This document shows, one piece after another, positions 35,193-40,098 of a stretch of 40,098 nucleotides of DNA. Position numbers and translations under genes: made by a program. The notes below the pieces were generated by a model. It saw only the letters and a list, made by a program, of their open reading frames with translations. It was not told where the DNA came from and did not search any database. Origin of the DNA: Deltaproteobacteria bacterium RBG_16_49_23 (GTDB lineage Bacteria > Desulfobacterota > BSN033 > UBA1163); assembly GCA_001798855.1 (NCBI GenBank), contig MGQQ01000077.1:1-40098 (forward strand), read 5' to 3'. Positions within the stretch are counted from its first letter, which is position 1, and every line of letters begins with the position of its first letter.

Positions 35193-35426
35193 TTACTCCA
35201 AGTATTTTTTGATTTTAGTTTCTTTTCTTCCCTTGCCGTGGCCTTCATACCAGTGGAGTTCTGCAAGCCTTACTGTTCCATCTTCCAATCTAATCTTAGC
35301 AATTCCCTTTCGTTTTCTCCATGTGGTCTTCCCATAAATTCGATTCAGCCTTCGCAGCTCACGAATCCTACGGCCCGAGGCAATTGTTTCAGTCCACTGG
35401 ATTTCACCTATAATCTCGAAGTCCAT
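35193..35426 (-). CDS. small conserved hypothetical protein, first gene of a two-gene cassette
   Basis: The 77-residue basic product has IRELRRLNRIYGKTTWRKRKG followed by LAELHWYEGHGKGRKETKIK. I recall homologues that pair with the gene downstream in other genomes, so the two are probably a functional unit, possibly toxin-antitoxin-like, but no activity is established. The start may be ATG 35426 or TTG 35438; neither has a good ribosome site. It lies directly after the GTTATGC crossover box (35453-35447). Confidence 0.7.
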   Translation of the reverse strand: MDFEIIGEIQWTETIASGRRIRELRRLNRIYGKTTWRKRKGIAKIRLEDGTVRLAELHWYEGHGKGRKETKIKKYLE

Positions 35427-35446
35427 ATCCTTATCCAACTTTTATA

Positions 35447-35453
35447 GCATAAC
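35447..35453 (-). other. cassette crossover box joined to intI remnant
   Basis: GTTATGC on the minus strand matches the variant core site found at the ends of integron cassettes. The sequence on its other side (35454 onward) is open in the integrase frame and soon matches integrase, rather than an attI or attC, so one half-site seems to have been joined directly to the integrase gene. Confidence 0.5.
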
Positions 35454-35626
35454 GATGGGCATCAGCGGGAGGGGCCGCGATTAACAAGAAGGTTAGCTGC
35501 CATACCTTTCGCCACTCCTTTGCCACACACCTTCTTGAGGCGGGTTATGACATCCGAACGGTGCAGGAACTGTTGGGGCATTCCAATGTCATCACCACCA
35601 TGATTTACACGCATGCGGATATTTGA
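35453..35626 (+). pseudogene. 3' fragment of an integron-type tyrosine recombinase (intI remnant)
   Basis: From about 35477 the frame reads [20 protein letters not shown], then [18 protein letters not shown], then [11 protein letters not shown] and stop. This contains the catalytic HxxR (HTFR), the second His (LLGH) and the nucleophile Tyr (MIYTH) of tyrosine recombinases. The [13 protein letters not shown]...TTMIYTH wording is that of integron integrases rather than XerC/D. Only the last ~50 of ~320 residues remain and an in-frame TAA is at 35450, so it is dead. It is divergent from the cassettes, as intI normally is. Confidence 0.85.
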
Positions 35627-35988
35627 AGACATACGGCAAGACAGGAAGTCTTTCACGCTCACAGTCATCCCGAAAGACCCCTTTTCTCTAATTCCCCGAG
35701 CAATGATGGGGTGCAGGTTCCCATGCGCATCTGGTTTGGTTTCTCTATTATGGCAGAACAGTATCAAAAAAGGGTGGTTTGGTCAAGATGTTATGAGAGC
35801 GTGATTTTTTGTCGTTCAACCGGGCAAGGGCCCCGCCCTTTAAAGGGAGCCTCTAATAATTATCAATTTGTCACTCCCGCCCCGTATCAAGTGCGGGGTA
35901 AACTCCGGCGGGAGTCCATTGATGTCAATCCCGCCAAAGGCGGGACTGGATTCCTGCTTTCGCAGGAATGACATTTTCAGAGGTTGCT
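35627..35988. other. 362-bp intergenic region downstream of intI remnant
   Basis: No gene is seen. Bases about 35869-35975 hold inverted repeats: ctcccgcc/ggcggga pairs, and gattcctgctttcgcaggaat as a clean hairpin close to the tctA stop. The latter would terminate the minus-strand tct operon. Confidence 0.55.
35951..35973 (-). terminator. probable terminator of the tct operon
   Basis: attcctg/caggaat with inner ctttcgcag-type pairing forms a short hairpin about 15 bp after the tctA stop. It belongs to the common gtcattcccgcgaaagcgggaat repeat type. Confidence 0.4.
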
Positions 35989-37509
35989 TTAAGTTGAGAC
36001 TCCTGCTTTTTTTGCGGTCAGACTTTTCTTCCACTTGGAGAAAGTGGGCAGGAAGAAGAAGAAGAGCGCCAGCAGCATCAAAGGGAGGGCAATCGGAGGT
36101 CTAAAGAAGATCATCGGGTTCCCTCGACCCATAATGAGGGCCTGCCTCACAGCCGACTCGGCCAGATTTCCAAGAACCAGAGCCAGAACCATCGGGGCAA
36201 TGGGGTAATCAAGTTTTTTGAATAAAAAGCCAACAATTCCAAAAATGAGCATGTAATAGATATCGATCATCCGGTTATTGACTGCATAAGCGCCAATGGC
36301 GCAAACATAAATGATCACAGGCATCAAGATGCTGAACTTGATCCTCAAAATAGCCGCAAAGATCGGTGCAAAGGCTAAAACAAGGAACAGGCCGATAAAG
36401 TTAGCCACCCAGATGCTGCCAATCAGTCCCCAGACAAAATCGGCGTGTTCCTTGAAAAGCATTGGCCCAGGTTGAAGACCCCAGATCATCAACCCACCCA
36501 TGATGACGGCCATTGTGGGTGAACCCGGAATGCCCAGAGTAATCATAGGGAGTGTGGCAGAGGTTCCAGCGCCATGGCCTGCTGCCTCTGGTGCGATGAT
36601 GCCGGAAGAAGCCCCTTTCCCAAATTCGTCTTTATCGGCTGCTGTCCCTTTGGCAAAACCATAGGCCATAAAAGAGGCAGGCGTTGCCCCTCCTGGCTGG
36701 ATACCCAGCCAGCATCCGATCAGGGAACCCATCATGAGTATCTTTCGGTGTCGGACCATCTCTCTCAATGCATCCCAAACGTCTTTCAAACGCACCTTGG
36801 CTTTGATCCCCTCCATCTTAAGGCCTTCCTCGACAGTGAGAAACATCTCTCCGATCCCGAATAATCCGATGACGGCGACAATAAAGCTAAACCCTCCCAT
36901 CAACGGCACGGTGCCATAGGTCATGCGGAGTTTTCCACTCACGATGTCCATGCCGACGGCTGCCAGAATGAATCCGAGGAAGATGGCGACCAGTGACTTT
37001 AAGGCGGATTTTCCTCCCAGCCTGGTCATCGCGCTGAAAGTGAGAATCATGACAGCTGCGGTCTCAGGAGGCCCAAACTTTAAAGCGAACTCTGCAATAA
37101 TCGGTGCAAAAAAAGTAAGTAAGAAAACGCCAATCACAGCTCCCACACCATGGGACAGGGAAGACAATACGAGGGCCTTCCCAGCCCTTCCACTTTTAGC
37201 CATGGGGTATCCATCAAAGGTGACTGCCACAGCCCAGGGCTCTCCAGGGATGTTGAAAAGGATGGAGCAGATGCTCCCACCATAGAGCGCTCCCCAGTAG
37301 ACACATGCCAATAAAATAACGGCTGCAGTAGGCGGCATGGCAAATGTAATAGGGATGAGGATGGCACACCCATTTGCTCCGCCCAGGCCGGGCAGCACAC
37401 CCACGATGATCCCTAAAACGAGACCGATCACGGCAATCATGAGGTTATAAGGCTGTATCGCCGCGCTTAACCCCATCATCAAATTATTAAGATTATTCAG
37501 AATGTCCAA
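35989..37509 (-). CDS. tctA: tripartite tricarboxylate transporter, large membrane subunit
   Basis: The 506-residue protein has about a dozen membrane segments and the TctA signatures GVLPGLGGANGCAILIPITF (about 38-57), GSICSILFNIPGEPWAVAVTFDGYP and GTSATLPMITLGIPGSPTMAVIMGGLMIWGL. It uses an ion gradient to import a carboxylate delivered by TctC. The start is TTG 37509 with AAGGAG eight bases upstream. It is the last gene of tctC-tctB-tctA. The substrate cannot be predicted from sequence. Confidence 0.94.
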   Translation of the reverse strand: MDILNNLNNLMMGLSAAIQPYNLMIAVIGLVLGIIVGVLPGLGGANGCAILIPITFAMPPTAAVILLACVYWGALYGGSICSILFNIPGEPWAVAVTFDGYPMAKSGRAGKALVLSSLSHGVGAVIGVFLLTFFAPIIAEFALKFGPPETAAVMILTFSAMTRLGGKSALKSLVAIFLGFILAAVGMDIVSGKLRMTYGTVPLMGGFSFIVAVIGLFGIGEMFLTVEEGLKMEGIKAKVRLKDVWDALREMVRHRKILMMGSLIGCWLGIQPGGATPASFMAYGFAKGTAADKDEFGKGASSGIIAPEAAGHGAGTSATLPMITLGIPGSPTMAVIMGGLMIWGLQPGPMLFKEHADFVWGLIGSIWVANFIGLFLVLAFAPIFAAILRIKFSILMPVIIYVCAIGAYAVNNRMIDIYYMLIFGIVGFLFKKLDYPIAPMVLALVLGNLAESAVRQALIMGRGNPMIFFRPPIALPLMLLALFFFFLPTFSKWKKSLTAKKAGVST

Positions 37510-37536
37510 TTTAGCTTCTCCTTATCCTTCAATAAA

Positions 37537-38013
37537 TTAAAAGGGTATAAGATATTTTCCCCACAAACCTTCAGGTAGGGGGATCAAGAATAACTTGTCA
37601 AAGACGATATAGGTGGCCGAAGGTATTAGAAGACTTATGAGGATCACTTTGAACCAATGCATCTTTCCCACCACTCCCATATAGAACCCAAGATATAGGA
37701 CAGTCGCGAAATGAAGTCCGATGAGTTCTGTCAATAAAACCATTCCAGCGGCAGGGATTAATACCCAGAGGATCTGCGTTAAACCTCCCTCTGCAACGAG
37801 ACGTTTACCTGCCCCTTCCTTCTTGTAAGTTTTGAGGCCCCTAAGCACGATAAAGAAAGTGCATATGACAATACCTAACCCCATGTAGAAGGGAAAAAAA
37901 CCGGCTTCAGGGCCGCTCATTCCCCATCCGAAACCAAGTCTGATCGTATCTGCCAGCACAATGAACCCGACTAACATTAAACCTAAGGCAACGATAATAT
38001 CAGCCTTTCGCAT
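37537..38013 (-). CDS. tctB: tripartite tricarboxylate transporter, small membrane subunit
   Basis: The 158-residue protein has four predicted membrane helices and the TctB features RKADIIVALGLMLVGFIVL at the start, GPEAGFFPFYMGLGIV, and the C-terminal PLPEGLW. It forms the membrane complex with TctA, 27 bp downstream. AGGAG precedes the ATG. Confidence 0.92.
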   Translation of the reverse strand: MRKADIIVALGLMLVGFIVLADTIRLGFGWGMSGPEAGFFPFYMGLGIVICTFFIVLRGLKTYKKEGAGKRLVAEGGLTQILWVLIPAAGMVLLTELIGLHFATVLYLGFYMGVVGKMHWFKVILISLLIPSATYIVFDKLFLIPLPEGLWGKYLIPF

Positions 38014-38103
38014 CTTTTCTCCTCTTTTAACCTTGAAGGTAGAAGCTTAATAGGGGAGCAAGAGGATATCTCGCCCCCTTAGGTCAGACCCGTTCTTTTT
38101 GGA

Positions 38104-39093
38104 TTACTTGATCAAACCTCCTTTTGTCATGAGGTCTTTATGTATTGCTTCCTGCTCTCTAACCCATTTTGCATAATCAGGCCCAGAGAGGAAGGCTCCC
38201 TTAAGACCCATATCAGAAATATATTTCTTCCACTCTTCGGTCTCAGTCACTTTCTTTAAGAGGTCAACATAGAAATCCTGCTGTTCTTTTGTGATACCGG
38301 GGGCTGCAAAGATACCACGAAGCATGAGATAGCTCATATCCACACCCATGGCTTCCTTCATGGTTGGAATGCCATTCCAGTCTGGGAGGGAAATTCGATC
38401 GTGGTCAATGGTCGCTAACGGTCTCAGTCTTCCTGCTTTCCAGTGACTTACAGCCTCTGCAGGATTGTTGACGGTTGAATTGGTGTGTTTCCCAACGAGT
38501 TGGACCGCCACATCTCCACCACCCTTAAAGGGAACGTAGGTAAACTTTAACCCAAAGGCCTGCTCCATCATGATCGTGATGATTTGGTCTTCCTGAGCCG
38601 TACCTGTGCCACCCATTAGGAATTTTCCCGGCTCTTTCTTCACAGCGTCGAGATATTCTTTAGCCGTCTTATAAGGAGCTTCGGCATTTACCCAGAGGAC
38701 AAAATAGTCAAGGGCAAGACGGGCAATGGGTGTAAGGTCTTTCCAGTTGAAGGGGACGCCTGTGGCTAAAGGCGTTGTGAAGAGATTGGATAAGGTGAGG
38801 GTAATAACATGTGGATCACCCTTATTCCCCTTGACAGACATAAACCCTTCTGCTCCTGCCCCCCCTGACTTATTGATCACGACAAAAGGCTTTGGAGAAA
38901 GGTTGTACTTCGAAATGAGCGGAGAGATGAACCGGGCCATCACGTCTGCTCCACCGCCTGCCCCGGCCGGGACAACAAACTCCACAGGCTTGTTGGGCTG
39001 CCAGGCATTTGCTGTCACAGCAGAAAAGAAAAGCATGAACAGAGAGCCAACAGAAACCAGAATCATTTTGGACGGTGAATATGTTTTTCCCAT
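38104..39093 (-). CDS. tctC: tripartite tricarboxylate transporter substrate-binding protein (Bug family)
   Basis: The 329-residue protein has a signal peptide (about 1-30, cut after TANA) and the Bug/TctC fold. The fold shows PVEFVVPAGAGGGADVMAR near 35-53, VINKSGGAGAEGF, and FVPFKGGGDVAVQLVGKHT, the loops that bind a carboxylate. Bug proteins bind a wide range of organic acids and occasionally other ligands, so specificity is open. AAGGAGG precedes the ATG. It heads the operon. Confidence 0.93.
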   Translation of the reverse strand: MGKTYSPSKMILVSVGSLFMLFFSAVTANAWQPNKPVEFVVPAGAGGGADVMARFISPLISKYNLSPKPFVVINKSGGAGAEGFMSVKGNKGDPHVITLTLSNLFTTPLATGVPFNWKDLTPIARLALDYFVLWVNAEAPYKTAKEYLDAVKKEPGKFLMGGTGTAQEDQIITIMMEQAFGLKFTYVPFKGGGDVAVQLVGKHTNSTVNNPAEAVSHWKAGRLRPLATIDHDRISLPDWNGIPTMKEAMGVDMSYLMLRGIFAAPGITKEQQDFYVDLLKKVTETEEWKKYISDMGLKGAFLSGPDYAKWVREQEAIHKDLMTKGGLIK

Positions 39094-39395
39094 AATCCTA
39101 CCTCCTTTTCTTCTTATGTTTTCTAATCACATCGTTGTTCATCCCTGCGGACTCGTTGATCATTCCTTCTGTCCGCGAGCTGTTTGAAATTTTCTTAAGC
39201 GTGAAGAGGACGACCGGGAGAGAATTTTCTACGATAGGATTGACGATAGGATTAATGAAAGTCGGAGTGGAGGTGGCTTCACTTACCATCCGGTTGAACA
39301 TCCTGCTATGAAGTAAAAAAAATTATGGAATTCGATGCTCAGGCAAGGTTACTTAAATTTGTATAATGATCAGACCAATTTTGTCAAGTAGATTT

Positions 39396-40098
39396 TTAGG
39401 TGGACTCGGATCTTTGGATGGCCGCTCTGATTTGCCCGGGTGGCGCTTTGGGTTGACTGTCTTTTGGCTCGGACTTGCCTTTTTTATAAGCCGAGGCGAG
39501 CAAAGAGATAGGATGAAAAGCCTCCTTGCCGCTTCCCTGTTGGATCTGAAGCTTACAAGCCCCGCAACTGGTCGCTATTTGATTGACTTCCGAACCTTCA
39601 ATTTCTTTAAAAAGCCTTTTCCCAATCGCCATGGAGAGGTCGTAATTCTTTTTCTTCAATCCAAACGTCCCCACCATACCACAACAACTGTCACCCAAGG
39701 GTTGGACCTTCACTCCTGGAATCAGACGAAGCAATTCGACAGGTTCCTTTACGACTCCCAGGGCGCGCAAATGACAGGGATTATGATATCCCAGGGTGAG
39801 GTTTATCCTTCCCATTTCCAGATTGAGTTCTCCTTTTTGATGGAGCATCATCAGGAATTGATGGATGTCGAAACATTTATCTGCCACTCTCAGGGAATCC
39901 TCGGAGTTTAATATTTTGGGATATTCCATCTTGACCGCCAGCGCACAACTGGGTTCACTAAAAACAATGCTGAGTCCCTGATCAATGAGAGAGGCCATCT
40001 TTTTAATATTGGTTTGAATGTCTTTCATCACAGGATGGATGGCGCCTGAGTTCATACGGGCAATTCCACAACATGGAAAGTCAGGCAGGAGGACGGAA
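39396..40098 (-). CDS. Fe-S oxidoreductase with CCG domains, 5'-partial
   Basis: The gene enters from beyond the right edge; 233 codons are visible. The first CCG motif (FPCCGIARMNSGA) is at the window edge and the second is DSCCGMVGTFG. HNPCHLRAL, SEPSCAL and CGACKLQIQ are also present. This is the C-terminal half of GlpC/LldE/GlcF-like subunits, which bind iron-sulfur clusters and pass electrons from a flavin dehydrogenase to quinone. The CGACKLQIQQGSGKEAFHPI ending is typical of GlpC-like proteins. The N-terminal ferredoxin part or the partner flavoprotein would lie to the right. It is on the same strand as tctCBA, about 300 bp upstream. Confidence 0.85.
   Translation of the reverse strand, partial: SVLLPDFPCCGIARMNSGAIHPVMKDIQTNIKKMASLIDQGLSIVFSEPSCALAVKMEYPKILNSEDSLRVADKCFDIHQFLMMLHQKGELNLEMGRINLTLGYHNPCHLRALGVVKEPVELLRLIPGVKVQPLGDSCCGMVGTFGLKKKNYDLSMAIGKRLFKEIEGSEVNQIATSCGACKLQIQQGSGKEAFHPISLLASAYKKGKSEPKDSQPKAPPGQIRAAIQRSEST

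Noticed and set aside
39098-39301. 67-codon minus-strand frame just upstream of tctC
   Set aside because: Composition is not protein-like, it contains a simple duplicated NPIV unit from a repeated gacgataggatt, and no homologue comes to mind; more likely the tctC leader.

Overview
This 40 kb window reads as a chromosome segment of an anaerobic bacterium, most likely Desulfobacterota (deltaproteobacterial) in style. The basis is indirect: a four-subunit 2-oxoacid:ferredoxin oxidoreductase, a CCG-domain Fe-S oxidoreductase, a TctABC transporter, MacAB-type efflux genes, several TTG/GTG starts, and many dispersed palindromic repeats between genes. No rRNA or tRNA gene and no CRISPR array was seen.

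Layout. (1) 1-9.05 kb is a decaying defence island. An intact type III restriction-modification pair (mod, res) sits among broken genes: a 5'-truncated ORF6N gene, an SNF2-type helicase that has lost its first motor domain, and a RhuM-like gene cut off after about 79 codons. An intact DUF4143 ATPase lies between helicase and mod. (2) 9.1-14.7 kb holds a DinB-family gene flanked by 60-bp direct repeats, then an M20 peptidase, adenine deaminase and a receiver-GAF-GGDEF protein on the minus strand. (3) 14.7-25.8 kb is mostly housekeeping: a second DUF4143 ATPase, serB with two ACT domains, a HAD phosphatase, ridA, der, a MacA-MacB-type export set whose adaptor carries a Spy/CpxP-like LTxxQ insertion, and a TauE/SafE permease. 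Repeat elements fill the gaps. (4) 25.8-32.5 kb carries a CDC48-like double AAA ATPase overlapping a GntR/FCD regulator, then a gamma-delta-alpha-beta operon. Its alpha subunit has Arg31, Arg109, Asp112, Asp116 and Phe117 where I recall the oxalate oxidoreductase (OOR) of Moorella thermoacetica having its diagnostic residues, so I call it an OOR-type enzyme (oxalate to 2 CO2, electrons to ferredoxin). Two copies of a 150-165 bp terminal-inverted-repeat element bracket this operon. (5) 33.1-35.6 kb is the remnant of an integron: AT-rich minus-strand cassette genes, one textbook attC site, one degenerate attC, and a plus-strand fragment holding only the last ~50 codons of an integron-type integrase, divergent from the cassettes. 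The integrase appears cut exactly at a cassette crossover site. (6) 36-40 kb is a minus-strand tctC-tctB-tctA tricarboxylate-transporter operon, preceded by a partial GlpC/LldE-like Fe-S oxidoreductase running off the window.

How the parts may work together (inference): the FCD regulator could sense a carboxylate and control the adjacent OOR operon. The Tct system could import a carboxylate, but its substrate cannot be read from sequence. The most novel points are the OOR-like operon inside a pair of mobile repeats, the eroded integron with its paired small cassette genes, and the chaperone-like insertion in the MacA-type adaptor.
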